64,000 nucleotides of DNA from Oceanicola sp. 502str15 (lineage in GTDB: Bacteria > Pseudomonadota > Alphaproteobacteria > Rhodobacterales > Rhodobacteraceae). The translations under genes and the position numbers were made by a program. The notes below the pieces were generated by a model, which saw only the letters and a program-made list of their open reading frames with translations, had not been told where the DNA came from and made no database searches. The stretch spans positions 992,001 through 1,056,000 of the forward strand of contig NZ_WYDQ01000001.1 in the NCBI RefSeq assembly GCF_024105635.1, given 5' to 3'. Shown in pieces: positions 31,217-39,528 of this stretch (within the stretch, counting starts at the first letter, position 1; the number at the start of each line of letters is the position of its first letter).

Positions 31217-31618
31217 CTAGAGATCAGCCAACCCGGACCATCCTTTGCGATACATTGCATAGGCTCCGCCGCCGGCCACGATGAGCGGCAGGGCGAGCCC
31301 GAGTGCGACGAAGATACCGATGCCGAGATTGTCGGCCTCGTAGCTTCCGCTTGCAAGCGTGTACCCGGTGTAGAGCGTCAGGCCGATCGCGGAGACCAGA
31401 CGGGTACGGATGCCGAAAGCAACCCAGATCGCGATGACGATCAGGAGGGCGTTTACAGCGATGAACTGTGCCGTTTCGATCGGGGCCCTGAACTGTGTCG
31501 TTCCGGTGGAGGCCTCGGCCGCGATCGACGGCACCACGAGCGTGGAGAGTGCCTGATTAGCCAGCAAAAAGGCGAATGCCAGTCTGAAGGTACACTGCAC
31601 CATGGGTGTAAGGGTCAT
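31217..31618 (-). CDS. Small integral membrane protein, unknown function
   Basis: A 133-residue protein with about four hydrophobic helices (roughly 10-33, 47-67, 71-88, 97-118) and a short polar C-terminus. The overall shape resembles DoxX-like or DUF membrane proteins, but I cannot name a family. It is transcribed from just downstream of a LysR-type gene, has its own terminator, and its upstream region holds a strong palindrome, so it is a likely target of that regulator. Confidence 0.72.
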   Translation of the reverse strand: MTLTPMVQCTFRLAFAFLLANQALSTLVVPSIAAEASTGTTQFRAPIETAQFIAVNALLIVIAIWVAFGIRTRLVSAIGLTLYTGYTLASGSYEADNLGIGIFVALGLALPLIVAGGGAYAMYRKGWSGLADL

Positions 31619-31719
31619 TTCTGCTCTGCCTCAAAGTGATGATGTTTCTCATCGTTGGGTTGAGGATGGAGAGATTTCCCACACCTGAAAATAGAAAATT
31701 CTGCAAAACGGAAACAGTA

Positions 31720-31740
31720 AAATGTGCAAGTTGCACATTT
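31720..31740. promoter_or_regulatory. 21-bp operator-like palindrome
   Basis: Ten-base arms AAATGTGCAA and TTGCACATTT flank a single central G. It lies about 100 bases before the membrane-protein start and 60 bases after the LysR-type stop. Symmetry and AT-rich ends suggest a protein-binding site; the T-n-A core suits a LysR-type factor. Confidence 0.7.
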
Positions 31741-31800
31741 CGGGACAATGGGGGCATGGCGCGAAGTGCTAATTTATTGATGTTTTGCGCCCGTCAGGCC

Positions 31801-32667
31801 CTAGGCGCTGCGGAGGTTGACGACTTCGGATTTGCGGTTTTGCATCTTGGAAAAGCTGTCCTTGATCCATGCAACGGTGCCTTCGACGACCGGATCGCCC
31901 TTCCGGGAGGCATGATACATCAGCCACATGTCGGTCTGCGAGACCTCTGCGCCGCCGGGCACGACGGTGAGATCGGGGTTGCTTGCGGCCACGATGTCGA
32001 TCAGCGGGCCGGCCATTTCGGTGGCGCCGATCAGCTCGTAGAGTTCGTACATCGACTGGACCCGGACCGAGGGCGCGGTTTCGAAGAACTGGTAGGCGGT
32101 CTGGTTGAAGGGGGTCGCATCGTAGTGCTCGCTCAGCGAGACCCAGCCCGCATCGGCGGAGGCCGACTTGCGGCGGTATATGCTGGAGGTGAGGGTGGCG
32201 ACGCGTTGCGCGAGCACCCGGCCGGACTCGGGGCGTTTGTGCTGGAGCACCAGGTCGTTTTCGCCAAGGCCGTCTTCCATCACTCTTTGGGTGAAGGTGT
32301 AGGTCACATCCGCCAGCGAGCCTGCACGGTTGGCGAGGTTGGGATAGAGGACGAAGAGCGAGACGACGGGCGGGCAGCCGATGGAGAGGCGGGTGCTCTG
32401 GCCGGCGGTGCCGGCGTGGATCGAGTTCATCTCGGTTTCGAGGCGTTGTTCGATGTCTTCGGCGATCTGGAGCAACCCGGTGACCACGGGGCTGGGCTGC
32501 CATCCGTCTGCCTTTTTCACGAAGGGCGGCTGGCCGAGGATCTCGCCAAGGCGTTCGATCCGGCGCGACATGGTGGCAACATTGATTCCCAGGCTCTGGG
32601 CCGCGGCATTCATTCTCCCGTGGCGGGAGAGGGCGAGAGCGAACTTGAGGTCATCCCATGACGGCAT
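31801..32667 (-). CDS. LysR-type transcriptional regulator
   Basis: A 288-residue regulator with an N-terminal winged helix-turn-helix (about 4-62: L-K-F-A-L-A-L-S-R-H-G, A-A-A-Q-S-L-G-I-N-V-A-T-M-S-R-R-I) and a C-terminal ligand-binding half that is divergent from the commonest LysR types. The target is probably the co-oriented small membrane protein gene 183 bases downstream. The signal molecule is unknown. Confidence 0.85.
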   Translation of the reverse strand: MPSWDDLKFALALSRHGRMNAAAQSLGINVATMSRRIERLGEILGQPPFVKKADGWQPSPVVTGLLQIAEDIEQRLETEMNSIHAGTAGQSTRLSIGCPPVVSLFVLYPNLANRAGSLADVTYTFTQRVMEDGLGENDLVLQHKRPESGRVLAQRVATLTSSIYRRKSASADAGWVSLSEHYDATPFNQTAYQFFETAPSVRVQSMYELYELIGATEMAGPLIDIVAASNPDLTVVPGGAEVSQTDMWLMYHASRKGDPVVEGTVAWIKDSFSKMQNRKSEVVNLRSA

Positions 32668-32877
32668 GTCTGTATCCTGAGGCCTGAGGTTGCGGTGAAA
32701 GCGAACAACGATTTTTAATGTTACGGGTTTGCAGAATTGTTGTTAGCGTCTCAACGGGGTGAGTTCAAGCCGTACAATGCAACTAGATGATGTGTTGCAA
32801 AAATGCAGGAATCTGAATGTCATAGGACATACGGGGCTGGACGGGAGCTGACAGTCTAGAGAACGGGCGCGCCGCGT
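32668..32877 (-). promoter_or_regulatory. AT-rich promoter region of the LysR-type gene
   Basis: This 210-base stretch is much more AT-rich than its surroundings and has no reading frame. TGCAAC (32778-32783) and GTTGCA (32794-32799) form an inverted repeat whose core matches the TGCAA/TTGCA core of the palindrome at 31720, consistent with autoregulation. Confidence 0.45.
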
Positions 32878-33090
32878 TCAATCGTTGCGTGTGCCGGAAA
32901 GCCGCTCTTCGAGGCGTTTGAGCAACGCTGTCTGGCGCTCGCTGTTTTCGAGCAAGCGCTGGAGCAGGCGTTGCTGCCGGGCTGCACGGGCGCCGGTGAC
33001 GAAGAGGATCAGGGCAATGATCCCGACCACGATCAGGAGCGGGATGAAGGCGGCCAGAAGGGTCATTGCCTCATGGCCGCCGCCGCTCAT
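32878..33090 (-). CDS. Small membrane-anchored coiled-coil protein
   Basis: A 70-residue protein with one transmembrane helix (about 10-32) and a charged coiled-coil tail (35-66: [12 protein letters not shown] ... L-L-K-R-L-E-E-R-L). Its ATG lies in the gyrA stop (ATGA), so it is probably translated from the gyrA mRNA. Function unknown. Confidence 0.7.
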   Translation of the reverse strand: MSGGGHEAMTLLAAFIPLLIVVGIIALILFVTGARAARQQRLLQRLLENSERQTALLKRLEERLSGTRND

Positions 33091-35876
33091 TCCTGTGCCT
33101 CGTCGGGGCCGGGCGTTTCGGGCGTGCCGGTCTCGTCGATGGTGTCGTCTTCGTCCTGCTCTGCGATCCAGGCGACCGAAACCACCTCTTCGCCCTTGGC
33201 GGTGTTGAACACCTTCACCCCGCCGGCGGAGCGCGAGCGGAAGGAGATTCCGTCAACCGGGCAGCGGATGGACTGGCCTGTGGAGGTGGCGAGCATGACC
33301 TGGTCGGACATTTCGACCGGGAAGCAGGCAATGATCGGGCCGGTGGGCATGCCCTTGGTCCAGGCCGTCACGCCGAGGCCGCCGCGACCGCGGATCGGGT
33401 AGTCATGCGAGGAGGAGATCTTGCCGGTGCCGCCGGAGGTGATGGTGAGGATCAGATCCTCGGCTGCCGACATTTCCGCGTAGCGCTCGGGGGCGAGTTG
33501 ACCCTCGGCCACGGTTTCCTCTTCGTCGTCGTCGCTGACGGGCTCTTCTTCGGTGACACCGGCCATGAGGCGGCGCTGCTTGAGATAGGCCACGCGCTCC
33601 TGCGACTCGGCCTCGAAGTGCCGGATCACCGACATCGACACGACCTTGTCACCGTTGGACAGGCGGATGCCGCGCACGCCGACGGAGGCGCGGGAGTTGA
33701 ACACGCGCACGTCGGTGGCGGGGAAGCGGATGGCGCGGCCGGCGTCTGTGACCAGCATCACGTCATCATCTTCGGAGCAGATGCGCACGTTGATGAGGCT
33801 CATCCCGGCGTTTTCATCCTCGAACTTCATCGCGATCTTGCCGTTGCGCATGACGTTGGTGAAGTCGGAGAGGCGGTTGCGGCGCACGGTGCCGGCATCG
33901 GTGGCGAAGACCACCTGCAGGTCGTTCCACTCTTCCTCGGGGCGGTCGACCGGCATGATGGCGGCAACCGACACGCCCTGCGGGATCGGCAGGATGTTGA
34001 CGATGGCCTTGCCGCGCGAGGTGCGTCCGCCCTGGGGCAGACGCCAGGTCTTGAGCTTGTAGGCCATGCCGTCGGTGGTGAAGAACAGCAGCTGGGTGTG
34101 GGTGTTGGCGACGAAGAGGGTGGTGACCACGTCCTCTTCCTTCAGGTCGCCGCCCGAGAGGCCCTTGCCGCCGCGCTTCTGGGCGCGGAAGTCGGCCAGC
34201 GGGGTGCGCTTGATGTAGCCGGATTGCGTGACGGTGACGACCATCTCTTCGCGTTCGATCAGGTCTTCGTCGTCCATGTCGCCGGACCAGTCGACGATTT
34301 CGGTGCGGCGGGGCACGGCGAACTCTTCGCGCACCTCTTTCAGCTCGTTGGAGATGATCTCCATGATCCGGTCGCGCGAGCGCAGGATGTCGAGGTAGTC
34401 CTTGATCTTGCCGGCCAGCTCCTCGAGCTCGTCGGTCACTTCCTTCACCCCGATCTGGGTGAGGCGCTGGAGGCGCAGTTCGAGGATGGCGCGGGCCTGG
34501 GTTTCGGACAGATTGTAAGTGCCGTCCTCGTTCATCTTGTGCGACGGATCGTCGATCAGCTGGATGTAGCCGGCGATGTCGGTGGCGGGCCAGCGGCGGG
34601 TCATCAGCTTTTCGCGGGCCTCGGCGGCATCGGCGGAGGCGCGGATGGTGGCGACCACCTCGTCGACGTTGGAGACGGCCACGGCGAGGCCGCAGAGGAT
34701 GTGGCTGCGCTCGCGGGCCTTGCGCAGCTCGTAGGCGGTGCGGCGGGCCACGACCTCTTCGCGGAAGGCGACGAAGGCCGAGAGGAAGCCGCGCAGCGTC
34801 AGCGTTTCGGGCCGGCCGCCGTTGAGGGCCAGCATGTTGGCGCCGAAGCTGGTTTGCATCTGGGTGAAGCGGAACAGCTGGTTCAGCACCACTTCGGGCG
34901 TGGCATCGCGCTTCAGCTCGACCACGACGCGCACGCCGTGACGGTCGGATTCATCGGCGATGCCGGAGATGCCTTCGAGCTTCTTGTCGCGCACCAGTTC
35001 CGCGATCTTCTCGATCATCGAGGACTTGTTGACCTGGTAGGGCACCTCGTCGACCACGATGGCGTAGCGGTCCTTGCGGACCTCCTCGGTGTGGGTCTTG
35101 GCCCGCAGGATCACCGAGCCGCGCCCTTCGAGGTAGGCCTTGCGCGCCCCGGACTGGCCGAGGATCACGCCGCCGGTCGGGAAGTCGGGGCCGGGGATGT
35201 GCTCCATCAGCGCCGCGCTGTCGAGGTCGGGATCGTCGATCAGCGCGAGGGTGGCGTTGATGACCTCGCCGAGGTTGTGGGGCGGGATGTTGGTGGCCAT
35301 GCCGACGGCGATGCCGCCCGCGCCGTTGACCAGCATGTTGGGGAAGCGGGCCGGAAGAACCGTGGGCTCCTGATCCTTGCCGTCGTAGTTGTCGATGAAA
35401 TCGACGGTGTCCTTGTCGATGTCGGAGAGCAGGGCTCCGGCCACTTTCTGCATGCGGATCTCGGTGTATCGCATGGCGGCGGGCTTGTCGCCGTCCATCG
35501 AGCCGAAGTTGCCCTGGCCGTCGAGCAGGGGCAGGGACATGGAGAAGTCCTGCGCCATGCGGGCCAGCGCGTCGTAGATCGCGCTGTCGCCATGGGGGTG
35601 GTACTTACCCATGGTGTCGCCCACGGGGCGGGCCGATTTGCGGTAGGGTTTGTCGTGGGTGTTGTTGGTGTCGTGCATCGCGAAGAGGATGCGGCGGTGC
35701 ACCGGCTTGAGGCCGTCACGCAGATCGGGAATCGCACGGGAGACGATCACGCTCATCGCATAATCGAGGTAGGAGGTTTTCATCTCCTCTTCGATCGTGA
35801 TGGAGGGCCCACGATACTCGGGCCGCTCGGGCGGATTATCCTCTGTGTTTTCAGGAGGTTCTGGCGTGTCGCTCAT
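33087..35876 (-). CDS. gyrA: DNA gyrase subunit A
   Basis: The breakage-reunion subunit of gyrase, 929 residues. The active-site Tyr is Y137 in A-A-M-R-Y-T-E. The quinolone-determining region reads H-P-H-G-D-S98-A-I-Y-D102-A, that is Ser and Asp at the classical positions, so no target-site quinolone resistance is seen. The GyrA box R-G-G-K-G lies near residue 565, followed by the beta-pinwheel domain. That domain carries an acidic insert (D-D-D-E-E-E) near residue 785. The 216 bases before it (35877-36092) hold the divergent gyrA and usg promoters. Confidence 0.98.
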   Translation of the reverse strand: MSDTPEPPENTEDNPPERPEYRGPSITIEEEMKTSYLDYAMSVIVSRAIPDLRDGLKPVHRRILFAMHDTNNTHDKPYRKSARPVGDTMGKYHPHGDSAIYDALARMAQDFSMSLPLLDGQGNFGSMDGDKPAAMRYTEIRMQKVAGALLSDIDKDTVDFIDNYDGKDQEPTVLPARFPNMLVNGAGGIAVGMATNIPPHNLGEVINATLALIDDPDLDSAALMEHIPGPDFPTGGVILGQSGARKAYLEGRGSVILRAKTHTEEVRKDRYAIVVDEVPYQVNKSSMIEKIAELVRDKKLEGISGIADESDRHGVRVVVELKRDATPEVVLNQLFRFTQMQTSFGANMLALNGGRPETLTLRGFLSAFVAFREEVVARRTAYELRKARERSHILCGLAVAVSNVDEVVATIRASADAAEAREKLMTRRWPATDIAGYIQLIDDPSHKMNEDGTYNLSETQARAILELRLQRLTQIGVKEVTDELEELAGKIKDYLDILRSRDRIMEIISNELKEVREEFAVPRRTEIVDWSGDMDDEDLIEREEMVVTVTQSGYIKRTPLADFRAQKRGGKGLSGGDLKEEDVVTTLFVANTHTQLLFFTTDGMAYKLKTWRLPQGGRTSRGKAIVNILPIPQGVSVAAIMPVDRPEEEWNDLQVVFATDAGTVRRNRLSDFTNVMRNGKIAMKFEDENAGMSLINVRICSEDDDVMLVTDAGRAIRFPATDVRVFNSRASVGVRGIRLSNGDKVVSMSVIRHFEAESQERVAYLKQRRLMAGVTEEEPVSDDDEEETVAEGQLAPERYAEMSAAEDLILTITSGGTGKISSSHDYPIRGRGGLGVTAWTKGMPTGPIIACFPVEMSDQVMLATSTGQSIRCPVDGISFRSRSAGGVKVFNTAKGEEVVSVAWIAEQDEDDTIDETGTPETPGPDEAQE

Positions 35877-36092
35877 GAGGTGTCCCGTTGGGGCGCCGCG
35901 TGATCTGGGCGCTTCTAGATTTTGTTGCCGATTTATACAGCAACCCAGATATGGGGTGCAACCTGCGCCTCCCTTTTAGGCAAAACTGCAACGGGACGCG
36001 GTGGGAACGCATTGTTTTCATTGAAAAGTAAATGGTTCGTGGCAAGCTTGGCGTCAGAGGCATGAAGCAGCGAGGCGGAAAGGAGACGCGAT

Positions 36093-36362
36093 ATGGCGGA
36101 ATCGGAAACCGAACTGATGCTCCGGGGCTACGGGCTGACGACGGCAGAGATGTTCTATCGGATGCCGGATTTTCGGAATGTTCTCAACACCTTCATCTGG
36201 CAGGACTATGATCTGGCGCCGGACCACCCGAAGCTCTTCAAGTTCATCGAGTTCTGGCAGGACGAGATCGAGGGGCCGCTGCATTCGGTGCGCTTTACCC
36301 ATCGCAAGATGATCGGGCCCGGCGAATGGCGCAACGTCACCGGCGAGTTCACGCTGCACTGA
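36093..36362 (+). CDS. usg: Usg family protein
   Basis: An 89-residue protein of the Usg family, first noted next to trp genes in Caulobacter, with unknown function. It shows the family's L-R-G-Y-G-L-T-T-A-E-M-F-Y-R-M-P-D and the F-W-Q-D-E-I-E-G-P-L-H-S-V segment. AAGGAGA precedes the ATG. It ends at a perfect hairpin. Confidence 0.88.
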   Translation: MAESETELMLRGYGLTTAEMFYRMPDFRNVLNTFIWQDYDLAPDHPKLFKFIEFWQDEIEGPLHSVRFTHRKMIGPGEWRNVTGEFTLH

Positions 36363-36379
36363 GGGCCGGCGGCCGGCCC
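36363..36379. terminator. Bidirectional hairpin between usg and dsbB
   Basis: Perfect 7-bp stem GGGCCGG/CCGGCCC with a three-base loop in the 21 bases between the convergent genes; no T-run. Confidence 0.55.
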
Positions 36380-36383
36380 GGCC

Positions 36384-36860
36384 TCAGGCGGCGCGGGTGG
36401 CGGCGCGGATCCAGAGGGCGACGAGGACGAGCGAGAAGATCGCGTTCCACGAGGGCATGGAGAGCAGGAGAAATTCGCCTGCCGACTGGTCGCACATGAC
36501 CGGGGCGGCGCCGCCCGTGGGGTCGATCAGCGAGCCGCCATCCAGCCCTTCGCCCAGCCCGGAGCCGGTGCAGGAGGAGGGGCCGGGCCACCATTTGCGC
36601 TCGACGCCGGTGTGAAACACCCCGATCCCCGCCGTGGTGGCGGCCGCCAGCGCGCCGAGCCAGGCAAGGCCCCGGTGCAGCGCGGTCAGCCCCGGCAGAA
36701 CCACGATCAGCACCCCGATGCCGAAGGCGGCCCAATGCGGGTATCGCTGCCAGAAACACATGGCGCAGGGGGCCATGCCGAAGCGGTATTGGAACACCCA
36801 GGCGCCGAGCACCATGGCGAGGGAGCCGAGACCGGCGAGGGCTGAGAAACGTTTGAGCAT
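36384..36860 (-). CDS. dsbB: Disulfide bond formation protein DsbB
   Basis: DsbB reoxidises DsbA with quinone in the inner membrane. The 158-residue protein has four transmembrane helices and both redox pairs: C32-A-M-C35 in the first periplasmic loop and C97 ... C123 in the second. Its ATG overlaps the stop of the upstream membrane-protein gene by one base. Confidence 0.92.
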   Translation of the reverse strand: MLKRFSALAGLGSLAMVLGAWVFQYRFGMAPCAMCFWQRYPHWAAFGIGVLIVVLPGLTALHRGLAWLGALAAATTAGIGVFHTGVERKWWPGPSSCTGSGLGEGLDGGSLIDPTGGAAPVMCDQSAGEFLLLSMPSWNAIFSLVLVALWIRAATRAA

Positions 36861-37438
36861 CAGATGTATTTCACCAGAAAGAAGCCGCCGATGAGAATGA
36901 CCACGAAGAGCACGAAGACAAGGCCGAGGCGCTTTTCGATGAAGTCACGAATGGGTGTGCCGAACTTCCACAGCAGCGCGGCGACGATGAAGAAGCGGAG
37001 GCCACGGGCAAGGATGGAGGTGACGAGGAAGGTGGCCAGCGGCATGCCGGTCCAGCCCGACATGATGGTGATGACCTTGTAGGGAAAGGGGGTCATCCCC
37101 GCGGTCAGCACAGCCCAGAAGCCGAAATCGTTGAAGCGGGTGTTGAACTCGGCCACGGCGTCACCCTTGCCCAGCGCCGCGAGGATGGGCTGGCCGAGGC
37201 TGTCGAACAGCAGGGCGCCGATGGCATAGCCCAGCAGGCCGCCGAGCACCGAGGAGACAGTGGCCACCCCGGCGATGAGCCAGGCGCGGCGCGGGGTGGC
37301 GAGGATCATCGGGATCATCAGCACATCGGGCGGGATCGGGAAGACGGAGCTTTCGATGAACGCAACGGCAGCCAGCACCCAGAGCGCGTAGCGGCTTGTG
37401 GCTTGACGGATCGTCCAGTCATAAAGGGAACGCAACAT
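36860..37438 (-). CDS. YqaA/DedA-like (VTT-domain) membrane protein
   Basis: A 192-residue inner-membrane protein with the VTT/DedA pattern: an N-terminal helix with E-S-S-V-F-P-I-P-P-D, G-G-L-L-G-Y-A-I-G and a later F-P-Y-K-V-I-T-I-M-S-G segment. DedA relatives move undecaprenyl phosphate or lipids across the membrane; the substrate here is not shown. It is co-transcribed with dsbB. Confidence 0.85.
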   Translation of the reverse strand: MLRSLYDWTIRQATSRYALWVLAAVAFIESSVFPIPPDVLMIPMILATPRRAWLIAGVATVSSVLGGLLGYAIGALLFDSLGQPILAALGKGDAVAEFNTRFNDFGFWAVLTAGMTPFPYKVITIMSGWTGMPLATFLVTSILARGLRFFIVAALLWKFGTPIRDFIEKRLGLVFVLFVVILIGGFFLVKYI

Positions 37439-37521
37439 GCGTGTGGCCTGTTATTGGTTTGCGGCCAGTGACCATGAGGGCCGTGCGAGGTCAAGTGCGC
37501 GGCGGCGCCGGGGAGCGACAT

Positions 37522-38370
37522 ATGAAGTGGAGAGGACGGCGCGGAAGCCGGAATGTGATCGACCGGCGCGGGGTGAGCGCGGGCAGGGCGGGCGGCATCG
37601 GCGGGGTCGGGCTGATCGCGGTGCTGGTGATCGGCTACTTCCTCGGGATCGACGTGACTCCGCTACTGAATGGCGGCGGGGTGCCGGTGCAATCGGGCGA
37701 AAGCCGCGAGCTGAGTGCGCAGGAGCAGGCGGCGGGGCAGTTCGTGAGCGTGGTGCTGGCGGATACGGAAGAGGTGTGGGGGCAGGTCTTTCCAGAGCAG
37801 CTCGGGCGGGATTATCGCCCGCCGCAGCTGGTGCTGTTCTCGGGCCGAGTGGCTTCGGGCTGTGGCGGGGCGAGCGCGGCGACGGGGCCGTTCTACTGCC
37901 CGAGCGACCGGCGGGCCTATCTCGATACGCAGTTCTTTGCCACGCTTCAGGGCCGCCTTGGGGCGAAGGGCGATTTTGCCGCCGCCTATGTGGTGGCCCA
38001 CGAGATTGCCCATCACGTGCAGAACGAGCTGGGCATTCTGGGGCAGGTAAACGAGGCCAAGGCGGCTGCGGGCGAGCGGGAGCGCAATGCGCTGAGCGTG
38101 CGCACCGAGCTTCAGGCCGATTGCCTCTCGGGCGTCTGGGCGCATTACGCCGAAGCGAGGCTGGGCACGGTGGAGCCGGGCGATCTGGATGAGGCGCTGA
38201 ACGCGGCGCGCCAGATCGGCGATGACGTGCTTCAGCGCAGCGCGGGGCGCACGCCGATGCCGCACACCTTTACCCACGGCTCTGCTGCACAGCGGCAAGA
38301 CTGGTTTGCCCGCGGGTACGAGCGCGGCGCGGTCGAGGATTGCGATACCTTCGCCGCATCCCGGCCCTGA
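37522..38370 (+). CDS. YpfJ-type neutral zinc metallopeptidase
   Basis: A 282-residue membrane-anchored protein: one N-terminal transmembrane helix (about 24-46) and a large extracytoplasmic domain with the zinc motif H160-E-I-A-H164-H, a conserved G-C-G-G-A-S ... F-Y-C-P pair of cysteines and T-E-L-Q-A-D-C-L-S-G-V-W. The family's physiological substrate is unknown. The start at 37522 is chosen for its spacing from GGGAG and because the upstream frame overlaps the divergent gene. Confidence 0.88.
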   Translation: MKWRGRRGSRNVIDRRGVSAGRAGGIGGVGLIAVLVIGYFLGIDVTPLLNGGGVPVQSGESRELSAQEQAAGQFVSVVLADTEEVWGQVFPEQLGRDYRPPQLVLFSGRVASGCGGASAATGPFYCPSDRRAYLDTQFFATLQGRLGAKGDFAAAYVVAHEIAHHVQNELGILGQVNEAKAAAGERERNALSVRTELQADCLSGVWAHYAEARLGTVEPGDLDEALNAARQIGDDVLQRSAGRTPMPHTFTHGSAAQRQDWFARGYERGAVEDCDTFAASRP

Positions 38371-38415
38371 GACACGTTGACGGGGCAGGGGACGCGGCTT
38401 AGGAAGCGCCTGCTG

Positions 38416-38501
38416 GCCGGTGTGGCGGAATGGTAGACGCAGGGGATTCAAAATCCCCCGATGGCAACATCGTGAGAGTTCGAGTCTCTCCACCGGCACC
38501 A
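38416..38501 (+). tRNA. tRNA-Leu (anticodon CAA)
   Basis: The acceptor stem GCCGGTG (38416-38422) pairs with CACCGGC (38491-38497), followed by discriminator A and an encoded CCA. The anticodon stem GGGGA/TCCCC closes the loop TTCAAAA with anticodon CAA, reading UUG. A long variable arm fits a class II leucine tRNA. The T-loop TTCGAGT is intact. Confidence 0.97.
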
Positions 38502-38535
38502 GATTTACCTTGATGAATGGCGCTACGGCGCGTGG

Positions 38536-38564
38536 CCCGGGGCCAGGTGGCCGCCGGGGCTTTT
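38536..38564 (+). terminator. Terminator of the tRNA-Leu transcript
   Basis: CCCGGGGCC (38536-38544) pairs with GGCCgCCGGG (38549-38558) across one bulged base and an aggt loop, followed by TTTT. Confidence 0.7.
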
Positions 38565-39528
38565 GCATTGATTTCACGACCGATTGCGGCGCGGCGAACC
38601 GCGGGCGGGCGCAGCGCGAGGGGCCGAGGCTTCCGCTGCGTCAGAGAAACAGAATCGATTCGAGCAGAATTTGCCGGGCCGACGCGGCCAATCGGGGGGT
38701 TGTCCGGGCATTGGTGCAAAATCGAGAACACTTTTGCCTGCCACATGAGCGCCACATTGTGTGCCGCGCAAAATGTGATCGGCAGGGTTAATTGTTCTGA
38801 AAGGCGAAACAGTGGCGGGTCAACACCCGGATTGACCCGCTGCAGCGCAGCAGGCTGAATCCCGCTCAGTTTTGTTATAATGGTATGTAAATAAACAGAA
38901 ATCCCGTGAATATCCTTCACAGGTTCAATTTTTGCAATTCTTCCGGCAGTTGAAAGTGCTGCTGCCTTATTCGCGCCAAAATTGGGCCAAAAAAAGCCTG
39001 ATTTCAGCATGCATCTGCCCCATTCGCGCCACTTTTCGCTTCCGGCGGCGAGGCCCGAACGAGTATACCGAACGTGCCCAACTGGGGGGCGATGTTTGCT
39101 GGCTGCGGGGGCGGCCGCACGACGACGCAGAGACCAATTCTGCGGGATCGGTGCGTGTCTGCTGTCCCCGAAAGACAGTCGACTACGACAGGTGCGGAGG
39201 GGTTGGCCATGTTGGCCGACGATCTCCAATTCCAAACCGGCGCGCTTGCCCGCGTTTCGGTCACCGTTCCCCTTTTGGCTGACGATTGCGCGCCGCGCGG
39301 AACCGCTATTGGCCGGTAACTCGCTTCGCTTGGGTGTTGGTGAAGGAACGTTTTGATGACGATGGACAAGGCAGAGAGAGCAAGGCTCGACCCAGAGACG
39401 GGGCACATTTCCCCGGCGCTGCCACTCCTGACCCAAGGTGTTCGACCTGGTTCCGTTTTCGGGGCCGATCTTGAGATGAAACGCGCGGGGTCGCTGCTGG
39501 CCGTATCCGCAATGCAGGGGAATACGAA
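38565..39528 (+). promoter_or_regulatory. Long upstream region of the first RTX-Hint gene
   Basis: About 960 bases with no believable gene, AT-richer than the rest up to about 39000. It contains a 9-bp inverted repeat GCGGGTCAA/TTGACCCGC (38815-38840). It also has an element AAAAGCCT-N12-CATCTGCC..CATTCGCGCC (38992-39032) that recurs with the same spacing before the third RTX-Hint gene, and a partial tandem copy at 38962-38978. It may be a long control region or encode an unrecognised RNA. Confidence 0.4.

Noticed and set aside
35577..35590. Quinolone-resistance substitution in GyrA
   Set aside because: The region reads [10 protein letters not shown], with Ser and Asp at the classical positions.
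38871..39528. A coding gene upstream of RTX-Hint gene 1
   Set aside because: Candidate frames of up to 124 codons have arbitrary composition, no ribosome site and mutual overlap in several phases.
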